Below, piece after piece: positions 6,277-13,428 of a stretch of DNA of 49,766 nt. Below the pieces are notes generated by a model. It was given only the letters and a program-made list of their open reading frames with translations. It was not told the origin of the DNA and ran no database searches. Position 1 is the first letter of the stretch, and every line of letters begins with the position of its first letter. The stretch is taken from the IMG/VR virus record IMGVR_UViG_3300042691_038555, positions 1-49,766 of that record. The stretch is one strand, 5' to 3'. Origin of the DNA: a virus. A program made the translations under genes and the position numbers.

Positions 6277-6576
6277 ATGAACTTAACAAAAACAAAATTT
6301 ACCGATTCAGAACTAAAAAAAATTGATGATATTCATAGCTTTAATGAAATGGGTATAACAATCAATATGCTTATGGATAAAGATAGTTTTACCAAAATTC
6401 CAAGCGGAAACCACTACAAGTTTGGCGTTCTAACTGATACTGGATATTATTGGTTTTTTTACGGCAAGCCAGTTGCTAATTCACGAGATAAAATGCGTGA
6501 AATATTTCATGCTATTTGTAATTCTAACCAACACCCAAGCGACTTACCGTTTGTTTATAAAGTAAAAAGAAAATGA
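6277..6576 (+). CDS. Hypothetical early protein (99 aa)
   Basis: Unrecognised soluble protein, mixed alpha/beta, with a C-terminal basic end (VYKVKRK). First gene behind a TATATTTG element, and it overlaps the next gene by four bases (ATGA). No catalytic motif is visible. The following two genes overlap in the same way, so the three are probably made in fixed proportion from one message. Confidence 0.65.
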   Translation: MNLTKTKFTDSELKKIDDIHSFNEMGITINMLMDKDSFTKIPSGNHYKFGVLTDTGYYWFFYGKPVANSRDKMREIFHAICNSNQHPSDLPFVYKVKRK

Positions 6577-6992
6577 AAAAAATAGACCAAAAACAATTTT
6601 CAGCAATAATAGAACGCACTTTGTTGGATGCTGGAAAAGAAATTAATGGCGTTGATTTTGCAAGTCAAACTGCTGATATTATCAATAACGAACAAGATTT
6701 CAGTGTTTTGTTAGATTTTGTTAAGGGTAAAGCCATGCCATCATTGCTCGACAAAAGGGAAGTTAGGCTGAAATATACTTTACTTGCCTCTCTACAAGAT
6801 GCTTTGTCAAATATGCAAGCTAATAATGATGTACTGTCCAATGATTTAATAGAAATTTTTGAAAAAGATTGTAAGAAAGCTTTTTTAAATGAGCAATTAA
6901 ATTTTGCCATGACCCAGTTTTGTGTTGCCTTTTATCAATACAAGGAATTGAAAAAAAAATATCCATTAGTGCTTAAAGGTTTTGAGAAATGA
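6573..6992 (+). CDS. Hypothetical helical protein (139 aa)
   Basis: Predicted almost entirely helical from its sequence, with no Trp and two Cys (about residues 115 and 127). No membrane segment and no known motif. It overlaps both neighbours by four bases. Middle member of the three-gene operon 6277-7306. Confidence 0.65.
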   Translation: MKKIDQKQFSAIIERTLLDAGKEINGVDFASQTADIINNEQDFSVLLDFVKGKAMPSLLDKREVRLKYTLLASLQDALSNMQANNDVLSNDLIEIFEKDCKKAFLNEQLNFAMTQFCVAFYQYKELKKKYPLVLKGFEK

Positions 6993-7306
6993 AACAAGAA
7001 TTTAAAGACCACAAAACAGTAGTAGCGAGGGTGGAATACCTTCTGAAAGTAAACCCACTTTTGAGGGATAATGATATGCGATTAATAGCTACTTATTACT
7101 TTGAGGAAATTGGTAAAGAAAAGATATCAGAAATGTCTGCAATGGATTTTTTAACCATGATTTCAACTTCTAAGGTTACTTGCTTTGAAACCATACGCAA
7201 ATTGCGCCAGCAAGTGCAAGCGAAAAACGAAAAATTGCGAGGTGAAGAATACGGAAAGCGCAAGAAGAAAGTTTTGTCAAACTTTTTAATTTTTAAAAGG
7301 GATTAA
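6989..7306 (+). CDS. Small helical phage protein with ELRGxxYxxR-like tail (105 aa)
   Basis: Helical, charged protein ending in KNEKLRGEEYGKRKKK. The combination of a helix of the form TIRKLRQQVQ, then LRG, Y and R, is familiar from small early proteins of many phages, where I know of no settled function. The lysine/arginine-rich end and the helix pattern fit a DNA-binding protein (inference). Last gene of its operon, with the next promoter starting within its stop region. Confidence 0.6.
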   Translation: MKQEFKDHKTVVARVEYLLKVNPLLRDNDMRLIATYYFEEIGKEKISEMSAMDFLTMISTSKVTCFETIRKLRQQVQAKNEKLRGEEYGKRKKKVLSNFLIFKRD

Positions 7307-7307
7307 A

Positions 7308-7338
7308 TTTGTTTAAACCAAAATACTTTTTATATTTG
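7308..7338 (+). promoter_or_regulatory. Well-formed Bacteroidota promoter
   Basis: TTTG at 7308-7311 and TATATTTG at 7331-7338 with a 19-base spacer: the best match to the Bacteroidota consensus in the window. It drives the single gene at 7365, which is closed by a strong hairpin. Confidence 0.75.
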
Positions 7339-7364
7339 TACCAATAACCTTTAAATTAAAAAAA

Positions 7365-7664
7365 ATGCAAGTTCAATTATTTAGAATAAATGGAGAAAAA
7401 GTAAATATCAATGTTACAAGCTTTGTGGAGGCAAGGGGAATAGTGTGCAATATGCACGAAAATGCTATTGCGGAACTTGTAAGTTTAAATGATGGTTCTT
7501 ATTTTTTAGTTGACGAGGAAGGGAAGCTAAAGAACTATCCAATAAACAAAATAGCAACAAACATGGCTCATTTAAGCGAAGCAATATACCCTCATGATTG
7601 CATTGTTGGTGATGTAATTTTGATAAATGATATGAATGAATTTGAAGAACTTCCTTATGAATAA
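7365..7664 (+). CDS. DUF3846-like early protein (99 aa)
   Basis: The C-terminal half has the pattern I associate with DUF3846 of phages and plasmids: VDEEGKLKNYPINKIAT, then a Asp-Cys-Ile-Val-Gly-Asp-Val strand. The function of that family is unknown to me. It is the only early gene with both its own strong promoter (7308-7338) and its own terminator (7667-7694), suggesting high, independent early expression. Confidence 0.7.
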   Translation: MQVQLFRINGEKVNINVTSFVEARGIVCNMHENAIAELVSLNDGSYFLVDEEGKLKNYPINKIATNMAHLSEAIYPHDCIVGDVILINDMNEFEELPYE

Positions 7665-7666
7665 AA

Positions 7667-7694
7667 AAAGGTAGGGTAACAACTCCCTACCTTT
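7667..7694 (+). terminator. Hairpin terminator after the DUF3846-like gene
   Basis: AAAGGTAGGG (7667-7676) pairs perfectly over 10 bp with CCCTACCTTT (7685-7694). The stem ends in TTT, a short U-tract. It starts three bases after the stop of the preceding gene. The 13-mer ACCAAGAAACTTA at 7696-7708 and a nine-codon frame (ATG at 7726) follow. Confidence 0.75.
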
Positions 7695-7813
7695 AACCAA
7701 GAAACTTATTCAACAACACTATGGATAATGATGTTATACTTCAAAAGTAAACATTACATTTATAAATGGTAATTTTTATTTCCAAATAATTTATTTCTGC
7801 AATAATTGTTATT

Positions 7814-8119
7814 ATGGCTACTACGAGGTTTTACAAATACTTTTTTAGAGGTTTAGAAAAACCAGTGATAATGGAAGCCGAAAGCAAACTCATGGCTGAC
7901 GATATGCTTTATCATTTAAGCCAAAAATCCAAAACCAATATCAATATGTCCTTATTAGAGGATGTTAGGGTGGAAACTCCATTATTTGGTATAAGCAAGC
8001 GTAAACGGCATGGAAAAGATTTTGTATGGGTCGGCAAGGATAAAACTTCTGATGGCTGGCTTGAACAAAAAGAATATGATGCAATCCAGAAACTAAAAAA
8101 AACAACAAAGAATGATTAA
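7814..8119 (+). CDS. Hypothetical early protein (101 aa)
   Basis: Unrecognised soluble protein. N-terminal beta-type sequence is followed by a basic stretch (SKRKRHGKDFVW) and a helical end. It overlaps the nuclease gene by 8 bases, so it is probably translated with it and may act with the recombination enzymes. It opens the recombination operon 7814-10757. Confidence 0.65.
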   Translation: MATTRFYKYFFRGLEKPVIMEAESKLMADDMLYHLSQKSKTNINMSLLEDVRVETPLFGISKRKRHGKDFVWVGKDKTSDGWLEQKEYDAIQKLKKTTKND

Positions 8120-8897
8120 CATTTCACAATCTTTTTTGAAGGAATTCGCTAAGTACAAATCTGGCGAAACTTGTGGTTTACAAGTAAAGGCTAAATATGT
8201 TGATGGGGTACAATTTCCTCCAAGCGATGCGATGGAATTAGGGAACTATTTTGAGTACCAAGCTACTGGTTGCTTGCCAAGAAGTGGGAACAAACCCGAA
8301 CCAAAAATAGTTTATAAGGGAACTGCAAGGGAATCTTTAGCAACTGACTATCAAAGGGCAAACGAAAGCGCTTTGTTTTTTAAAAAGATAGTAAAGGAAT
8401 ACGATATTAAATTACTTGAATTTGGCAAAGTAGTTACACAAGATGGCATGACTGGTATTATGGATATTGTAGCCGAGTGGAATAACCGAATCTGCATAAT
8501 CGACACAAAGTATAGCGGTCTTTTAGATGATAAATGGAATGAATTAGGTTGGAATTTGGATGCCTTACCCGAAAAACATGGACTGATGATACAAGGGGTG
8601 CATTACCGTATCTTATTAGCAAAAGAACTTGGTGTAGAGCCAGAAGATATTGACTTTTATTATTTTGTGTTTTCAACCAAAAATCCAATGGATGTAAAGA
8701 TAATTCAGCAACTAAGCGATGAAACCACCTTTTACAATCACCTCGCAAGCGTGGAGTGGGTTAAAAAAGAACTGCAAAAACCAGTAGATAAGCTTTTTAA
8801 AGCAATCCCAAAGCTTTTACGTTGTTTTGAATGTCCATTAAAAGATAATTGCAAATTTAAAGTAGAACTACCAACAATCGACCAAGTTACTTACTAA
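8112..8897 (+). CDS. PD-(D/E)XK nuclease with probable iron-sulfur cluster (Cas4/RecB-like)
   Basis: Residues 45-50 hold a conserved-type glutamate (GNYFEYQ). The core is GIMDIVAEW (Asp118) followed by IIDTKYSG (Asp131, Lys133), a PD-(D/E)XK active site. Cysteines at 21 and, near the end, 238, 241 and 247 (CFECPLKDNC) match the C...C-x2-C-x5-C pattern of Cas4/AddB-type 4Fe-4S nucleases. It probably makes single-stranded DNA for the RecT protein encoded 1 kb downstream, in the place of RecE or lambda exonuclease. No cas1/cas2 or CRISPR repeats are nearby, so a CRISPR role is unlikely. Confidence 0.85.
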   Translation: MINISQSFLKEFAKYKSGETCGLQVKAKYVDGVQFPPSDAMELGNYFEYQATGCLPRSGNKPEPKIVYKGTARESLATDYQRANESALFFKKIVKEYDIKLLEFGKVVTQDGMTGIMDIVAEWNNRICIIDTKYSGLLDDKWNELGWNLDALPEKHGLMIQGVHYRILLAKELGVEPEDIDFYYFVFSTKNPMDVKIIQQLSDETTFYNHLASVEWVKKELQKPVDKLFKAIPKLLRCFECPLKDNCKFKVELPTIDQVTY

Positions 8898-8899
8898 TC

Positions 8900-9124
8900 A
8901 TGAATGAATTAGAATACATAGAACAAACTTTCGATAGCGAAATTAACTATTTTAAAAGCTATGAAAAAGAACTGCGAAAGTTTTTTTATCATCAAAGCAC
9001 AAAGTCAAATATGCTTGCAATTGACTTTCAAAGAATTATTACTGAACTGCAAGATATTAGAATCCACATTAACGAATTAGAATCCAGAAAACGAGTTTAT
9101 TTAAAAATAGAAAACTTAATATGA
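8900..9124 (+). CDS. Small coiled-coil protein (74 aa)
   Basis: Almost wholly helical and charged, with heptad-like spacing of Leu/Ile (about residues 40-70). Unrecognised. It begins two bases after the nuclease stop and overlaps the next gene by four bases. Possible partner of the recombination proteins. Confidence 0.6.
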   Translation: MNELEYIEQTFDSEINYFKSYEKELRKFFYHQSTKSNMLAIDFQRIITELQDIRIHINELESRKRVYLKIENLI

Positions 9125-9378
9125 TAAAAGAAGTAAAAATGTTCACAATTAAATGTGATGGTTGTGGTCGTGATGTAAACGAAAATACTGAATTTTCTTG
9201 CTGGAGTGATAAAAGTTATTTAGAAGATATTGCTTCCGAAAGTAATTGGGAAAAAGTAGGTGAAGAACACTACTGTACCGATTGTTATGAATATGATGAT
9301 AATGATGAATTAATAACCAATAAAAAAGAAAAAACATTGTTATGTACAAAGGAAACTCCTACACCGAAAATGAATTAG
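9121..9378 (+). CDS. Small zinc-ribbon-like protein (85 aa)
   Basis: Two cysteine pairs, CDGCG (about residues 13-16) and CTDC (about 56-59), are separated by 40 residues with further Cys and Asp, as in zinc ribbons. The surroundings are acidic. It probably binds one zinc ion and could mediate protein or nucleic-acid contacts. It overlaps the gene before by four bases and the gene after by 37 bases. Confidence 0.65.
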   Translation: MIKEVKMFTIKCDGCGRDVNENTEFSCWSDKSYLEDIASESNWEKVGEEHYCTDCYEYDDNDELITNKKEKTLLCTKETPTPKMN

Positions 9379-9548
9379 GTGAAAAAATAGAAGAAGTAGA
9401 AAAAGAAATTAAAAGTATTTTTCGTATGAATAATATTCCATTAGTTTTAGTTGAAAAATCCAAAGTGCTTTTTGCTAAATGGAAACGCCTTACTAACTGG
9501 AAAGAAGATGACACTCCACCTTTTGATGAAACTTTAAAAAATAATTAG
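9342..9548 (+). CDS. Small helical protein (68 aa)
   Basis: Unrecognised, charged, helical, one or two amphipathic helices (LGEKIEEVEKEIKSIF). Its ATG lies 37 bases inside the zinc-ribbon gene, in another frame; the next gene begins one base after its stop. The compact packing supports it as a real gene. Confidence 0.55.
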   Translation: MYKGNSYTENELGEKIEEVEKEIKSIFRMNNIPLVLVEKSKVLFAKWKRLTNWKEDDTPPFDETLKNN

Positions 9549-9549
9549 C

Positions 9550-9768
9550 ATGAAAAAAGTTACTGCAATCGACTGGTTATTAGAGCAATTAAAAATAAAC
9601 AACTATATAAGCGATAATGCACATTGGTTAATTGATGATGCCAAAAAAATGGAAAAGCAACAGATAATTGATGCTTGGAATAATGGTCAATCTGATGGCG
9701 TGTCAGTAGTTAGTCAACAATTATATGAGCCAGCAAAACAATACTACAACGAAACTTATATTAAATAA
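9550..9768 (+). CDS. Small conserved phage protein, AKKMEKQQII type (72 aa)
   Basis: The pattern AIDWLLEQL at the start, AKKMEKQQIIDAWNNG in the middle and a Tyr-rich end is one I know as a frequent short hypothetical in Bacteroidota phages and prophages. It has no known activity. It lies in the recombination operon between small genes and helps place the genome as a Bacteroidota virus. Confidence 0.65.
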   Translation: MKKVTAIDWLLEQLKINNYISDNAHWLIDDAKKMEKQQIIDAWNNGQSDGVSVVSQQLYEPAKQYYNETYIK

Positions 9769-9771
9769 CCT

Positions 9772-9921
9772 ATGACAAAAAAAGAATATATCGGTGCTTT
9801 TTTAGATGGATATTTTTCAGATAAAAAGATGGATTATGGATTTAAGTATCTTTTTATGCTTGAAAAAGCAGAAAAAAAAGCTAAAAAAAACTGGAAACTT
9901 TACAAAAAACAAACACTATGA
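9772..9921 (+). CDS. Very small basic protein coupled to recT (49 aa)
   Basis: ATG at 9772 opens 49 codons; the stop TGA (9919-9921) overlaps the recT start ATG (9918-9920) as ATGA. The second half is extremely lysine-rich (KAEKKAKKNWKLYKK). The overlap with recT suggests translational coupling and supports the call. Unrecognised; nucleic-acid or RecT binding is possible. Confidence 0.6.
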   Translation: MTKKEYIGAFLDGYFSDKKMDYGFKYLFMLEKAEKKAKKNWKLYKKQTL

Positions 9922-10757
9922 CACCAACACTAATCACTGACTTCACAACTACAATTGAAAAGTACGAAAAGAAAAACCTTGCCGAACTATTAGAAGGTAG
10001 TAGTATGACCCCATCTAAGTTCAAGCAAATTGTAATTAGCGAACTTAAAAAATCAACCAAGCTTCAAGAAGCATTTTTGAAAAATCCAGCTTCTTTGTTT
10101 GCCAGTATATTACATTGTGCTGAATTAGGGTTGAATCCAAGCCAAATGGTAGGCGAATTTTACTTAATTCCGTACAAAGATATAATTACGCCAATTTTAG
10201 GATATAAAGGCTTATTGACCCTCCTAATGCGTTCTGATAAGGTTAAGAAAATTTGGTGCGAAGTGGTTTATGAAGATGATGACTTTGAGTATGAACTTGG
10301 ACTTGAACCAAAACTAATGCACATACCTAATCACGATGCGGTTAGGAATTCGGCAACCATAAAGTTTATCTATGCGTGTGCTAAGTTACAAGATGAAGTT
10401 GTTTTTAAAGTTATGTCAAAAAAAGAAATTCAAAATATCGTTAATATGTCGAAGTTCCCCAATGACCTATACTTTAACGACAAAAAGGATAGCGAGCAAT
10501 GGATGGCTAAAAAAACCGTTTTGAAGCAACTATCGAAACTAATGCCCAAAGATGACGATAGGCTCAAAAAAGCGGTTGCAATGGATGATAATGTAGAAGG
10601 CGGAAGTTACCTTGTAATGGATGACAATGATAACGTGAGAGTTATTCAAGGTACTATCTTAGGTAAAAAAAGTAGTATTTATGATAAAATTATGCAACCT
10701 AACGCAACTAATCAAGAAAATTCCTTAAATTTGGAAGGTAATTTAGCGCTTCTGTAA
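9918..10757 (+). CDS. recT: RecT-family single-strand annealing recombinase
   Basis: 279 residues, the usual length for RecT/Bet proteins. The core matches the family: a helical N-terminus, then SILHCAELGLNPSQ, GEFYLIPYKD, and ILGYKGLLTLLMRSDKV (about residues 66-110), with later VVFKVMSKKEI and WMAKKTVLKQL. It anneals complementary single strands and would use 3' overhangs made by the nuclease at 8112. It is the last gene of the early block, translationally coupled to the small gene before it and followed by a terminator. Confidence 0.93.
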   Translation: MTPTLITDFTTTIEKYEKKNLAELLEGSSMTPSKFKQIVISELKKSTKLQEAFLKNPASLFASILHCAELGLNPSQMVGEFYLIPYKDIITPILGYKGLLTLLMRSDKVKKIWCEVVYEDDDFEYELGLEPKLMHIPNHDAVRNSATIKFIYACAKLQDEVVFKVMSKKEIQNIVNMSKFPNDLYFNDKKDSEQWMAKKTVLKQLSKLMPKDDDRLKKAVAMDDNVEGGSYLVMDDNDNVRVIQGTILGKKSSIYDKIMQPNATNQENSLNLEGNLALL

Positions 10758-10823
10758 GCTACTTCGTTGCACTTCTTATTCAGATATACAAAACTTATTG
10801 TTAATCGCAATTCAAACTTAAAG

Positions 10824-10852
10824 AGGCTACCATTTTATGGTAGTCTTTTTTT
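10824..10852 (+). terminator. Terminator ending the early block
   Basis: AGGCTACCA (10824-10832) pairs with TGGTAGTCT (10838-10846, one G-T pair) around TTTTA, followed by a run of seven T (10846-10852). It separates the rightward early block from the convergent leftward late block, whose last stop codon starts at 10851. Confidence 0.88.
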
Positions 10853-11210
10853 ATGGCTCAATGTAAAGTTTTAGGTAAATTTTTGTATTTGAATTAACTA
10901 AAATGTTAGTACCGCTAAAGTAAAATAAGTCTAATCCTAATGAATTTAAAGCATTAACTACTCCAGAAATACTTAAATCCGTTAATGGAACAATTTTAAT
11001 GTTTGAAACTGACGAAGGCGGTATTGTATATTGTAATCTAACTTGATTAATACCTCCACCCCATGTTTCGGCTGAAAGGTCATAATTATAAATTATGTTG
11101 GTGTTATTCGCAGAATCAATTGTAGAAATATTACCAAAGATATTTATGTCTTGTGGAAAAGCAGTATTATTTTGTATTTTTAAATTTATATTTTGCTTCA
11201 AATCGTTCAT
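10851..11210 (-). CDS. Probable minor structural protein, beta-rich (119 aa)
   Basis: No membrane segment. The first part, LKIQNNTAFPQDINIFG, and the later ISGVVNALNSLGLDLFYFSG, match a type of small beta-rich protein that I associate with structural modules of Bacteroidota phages; I cannot name a domain. Last gene of the late block, overlapping the LRAT-like gene by four bases. Probably a capsid-associated or spike protein (inference). Confidence 0.65.
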   Translation of the reverse strand: MNDLKQNINLKIQNNTAFPQDINIFGNISTIDSANNTNIIYNYDLSAETWGGGINQVRLQYTIPPSSVSNIKIVPLTDLSISGVVNALNSLGLDLFYFSGTNILVNSNTKIYLKLYIEP

Positions 11211-11683
11211 ATCTTTTTGTTTTTAATTAGGTAATAAACCAACAAACTTATAGCAACTATACTTGTCCAACGAATTACTTGTGGACTTGCATAAGAATTG
11301 TATTTAGCAAAATTAACAAAATGCTCGCAATTAAAGTTTATGAAATCGTACTTGTAATCTTTTAAGGTTTTTTGTAAATCGTCAATGTCATTTGTGTTTA
11401 ATTTGGTATGCTCAACACTTACAATGTCCTTGCCTTTAATCCACTTATCGAATGGTTCTTTAATAATATTACCTCCTTTTGAATTAAACTTGTCTGGATG
11501 ATTATGTAAAATAAAAATTCCCTCTGGCGTAATATCTATAATGCCATAATGATAAATGATTGGTAAAATTTCGGATTTTATTTTAACTAAGTCGCCAGTT
11601 TTTAATTGCGATATGATGTATTCCCTATTTTGTATTTTTATTTTATCAAGTGCGCTACTATAATTCTTCGGCATAATTCCCAA
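11207..11683 (-). CDS. LRAT-like (NlpC/P60-fold) protein with C-terminal anchor
   Basis: Residues 30-130 carry the features of the LRAT/H-rev107 group: GDLVKI near the start, YHYGIID (His45), LHNH (60-62), and FNCEHFVNFAKY (catalytic-type Cys119). Relatives are thiol acyltransferases, phospholipases or peptidases. A C-terminal transmembrane helix (about 138-153, TSIVAISLLVYYLI) would hold it in a membrane. In a membrane-containing virion it could modify or cleave lipids during entry or assembly (inference). The start at 11674 (second Met) is also possible; both overlap the previous gene. Confidence 0.82.
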   Translation of the reverse strand: MGIMPKNYSSALDKIKIQNREYIISQLKTGDLVKIKSEILPIIYHYGIIDITPEGIFILHNHPDKFNSKGGNIIKEPFDKWIKGKDIVSVEHTKLNTNDIDDLQKTLKDYKYDFINFNCEHFVNFAKYNSYASPQVIRWTSIVAISLLVYYLIKNKKI

Positions 11684-12104
11684 AAATAAAATCGTTGAAA
11701 AATGTGTCTTTACCTTGCAAATAAAGTTTATTTGTCAAAGCTTTAGTTCTTACAACCAAAAACAATGTTTCATTTGGATTTACAGTCATGCTTAATGTAG
11801 TTCTGCCATTTAAAACAACATCATCCATTGTTAGATTAAAATTAAGCGCAGTTTGGAACTGATAAGGGTCTGCTGGTGTTATTTGAAAGAAAGATTGCCG
11901 AGTTCCATTAACATCATATTCATTAAACAATATTGGGTTTGTGAACTGTGTTAATTGATTTGCTTTTAGGTACACATTTTTAATTTTATACACCCAACTA
12001 CCCATAGAATTAATAAGTGCATTATAGCTTGTCGCATCTAAGCTACTTACAGTTACCACGCCATTTGGATAGGTTTGAATTGTTGGGTCATATATACCAG
12101 CCAT
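11658..12104 (-). CDS. Beta-rich structural protein candidate (148 aa)
   Basis: Almost all beta-type sequence, with FNLTMDDVVLNGRTTLSMTV and ETLFLVVRT near residues 88-120, and no hydrophobic anchor. It looks like a small jelly-roll or capsid-decorating protein, perhaps a vertex or spike-base protein. It overlaps the LRAT-like gene by 26 bases and follows a membrane gene by 3. The structural role is inferred from composition and place. Confidence 0.65.
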   Translation of the reverse strand: MAGIYDPTIQTYPNGVVTVSSLDATSYNALINSMGSWVYKIKNVYLKANQLTQFTNPILFNEYDVNGTRQSFFQITPADPYQFQTALNFNLTMDDVVLNGRTTLSMTVNPNETLFLVVRTKALTNKLYLQGKDTFFNDFIFGNYAEEL

Positions 12105-12107
12105 ATT

Positions 12108-12452
12108 TTATGCTTCTTCAGCAACTACTTTGCCAGATTTATCTAAGGCACGCAATTTACCAGTTTTCTTGTTTGCTAAAATTTTCAATCCGTAATTTTT
12201 TAAAATCATAGCGTTAAGAGAATCTAATTCTTTTTTAGGCTCTTTGTTAGAAATAGCATCTTTCATGGCTTGTAATGCCACAATAGCGTTTTCTTTTGCT
12301 TTTAAATCAGTATCGCTTGCTTTTTTTGGCTCTGCATATTTACTGCCAAGCATATTTTTTACAGAAGCTTTCATGCCCTTTGGTTTTGCAAGCCAAAGAA
12401 TAACAAAAGCAACCCCAAAGCTTAGTAACAAAGTTTTTGTTTCCTTATCCAT
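12108..12452 (-). CDS. N-anchored membrane protein (114 aa)
   Basis: Transmembrane helix at about residues 7-22 (LLLSFGVAFVILWLAK), then a lysine-rich helical region (AEPKKASDTDLKAKENA) and a short C-terminal strand pair (LKILANKKTGKLRALDKSGK). Unrecognised. Overlaps the gene upstream by eight bases. Confidence 0.7.
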   Translation of the reverse strand: MDKETKTLLLSFGVAFVILWLAKPKGMKASVKNMLGSKYAEPKKASDTDLKAKENAIVALQAMKDAISNKEPKKELDSLNAMILKNYGLKILANKKTGKLRALDKSGKVVAEEA

Positions 12453-12825
12453 TTTTACTTTTAACTAATTTAAACATCACAAATATAAGTGCGAATGCAC
12501 CAATTCCTAATACTGCATAAGAAACATATCTTTTGTTTTGAATTTTAAGCAAAGCTTCGTTATGCTGTTGAACTGCCAAATATTGGTAAACCAAACTTTG
12601 TTTTTGAATTTCACCTTGAATGTTTTGTAGTCTTTCAGCAATTTCTTTTTGTTGCGCCAAGCTTAATTTTTCAAGCCTTTCAGTCAATGCTCTTTGTGCT
12701 TTAGCATCTGATTTTGCAAACGCACCTCCAATGATTGTACTAACTAATGAGCCAGCAACCGCCCCTCCTAATGAAGCGCCAAGACCCGAACCCCCAGCAG
12801 GCGGTGTTGATGTTGGTGTTGACAT
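12445..12825 (-). CDS. Membrane protein with Gly/Pro-rich head and coiled coil (126 aa)
   Basis: The N-terminus is Ser/Thr/Pro/Gly-rich (STPTSTPPAGGSGLGASLGG), followed by a glycine-alanine hydrophobic helix, a Gln/Glu-rich coiled coil (about 45-90) and a C-terminal transmembrane helix (VLGIGAFALIFVMFKLV). The layout is shared with the genes at 12830 and 27772, so these three may be paralogues. Likely virion membrane protein. Confidence 0.7.
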   Translation of the reverse strand: MSTPTSTPPAGGSGLGASLGGAVAGSLVSTIIGGAFAKSDAKAQRALTERLEKLSLAQQKEIAERLQNIQGEIQKQSLVYQYLAVQQHNEALLKIQNKRYVSYAVLGIGAFALIFVMFKLVKSKNG

Positions 12826-12829
12826 AATA

Positions 12830-13369
12830 CTATTTTTTAGAAATTAAATAAATACCATAGAACAACCCCATACTTAATCCTAATGCTAAAACATAAATCC
12901 AAGTATCTTTTAACCTTGCAGTGCTTTCTATTTGCAGTAATTTACGGTATTCTAATGCCGAGTTTAACAATATTTGCGCTCTTTGTCCTTCGCTTTGAGC
13001 CTTTATTTGTTCCATCGATAGCTTTTCGGTCAAAGCCATTTGCGACAAAGCGATATTTTTTTGTAGTTCTCTTGCTTTTTTAGCCTGATTACCACCCATA
13101 ATTCCGCTTACTACGGATGAAGCTACTGCTAATCCAACCGTTACTGCAACCCCTAAATAACCATCGTTTTCTATTGCTTCGTCTAATGATTGAGCAAATT
13201 CCATATTGCCAGAATATAGCGCTTCAAATGTGTATTGATTAATTTGTTGAAGTGTTGCCTTATCTAAATTGATGTAATAGCCATGCTCATTGAGCAACAT
13301 AGCTACCACTTCTGGTTTTTGGTATATGAAGTCAGATATTTTCTGAACGTTTGGACTTAATTTTTCCAT
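12830..13369 (-). CDS. Membrane protein with shared N-terminal helical domain (179 aa)
   Basis: The N-terminal 70 residues (KPEVVAMLLNEHGYYINLDK...) resemble those of 28200, 28422 and 29011: a small helical domain with the form P-E-V-x-x-L-L-x-x-x-G. A glycine-rich hydrophobic segment (about 75-95, VAVTVGLAVASSVVSGIMGG) and a Gln/Glu coiled coil follow, and the end is a transmembrane helix (WIYVLALGLSMGLFYGIYLI). First gene of its segment, with an inverted repeat 13 bases upstream. Confidence 0.72.
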   Translation of the reverse strand: MEKLSPNVQKISDFIYQKPEVVAMLLNEHGYYINLDKATLQQINQYTFEALYSGNMEFAQSLDEAIENDGYLGVAVTVGLAVASSVVSGIMGGNQAKKARELQKNIALSQMALTEKLSMEQIKAQSEGQRAQILLNSALEYRKLLQIESTARLKDTWIYVLALGLSMGLFYGIYLISKK

Positions 13370-13381
13370 GTATTGCGGTAT

Positions 13382-13396
13382 TTGATTCTAAATCAA
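13382..13396. promoter_or_regulatory. Short inverted repeat before 12830-13369
   Basis: TTGATT (13382-13387) and AATCAA (13391-13396) flank CTA. It lies 12 bases before the start of the leftward gene and could be an operator in a promoter region, but the 59-base gap shows no clear TAnnTTTG. Confidence 0.35.
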
Positions 13397-13428
13397 CCAC
13401 AATATTACAAAAATTATCATTATTAATA

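Noticed and set aside
8112-8897. Cas4 as part of a CRISPR adaptation module
   Set aside because: No cas1, cas2 or array occurs in the window. The gene is in an operon with recT, so a recombination exonuclease is the better reading.
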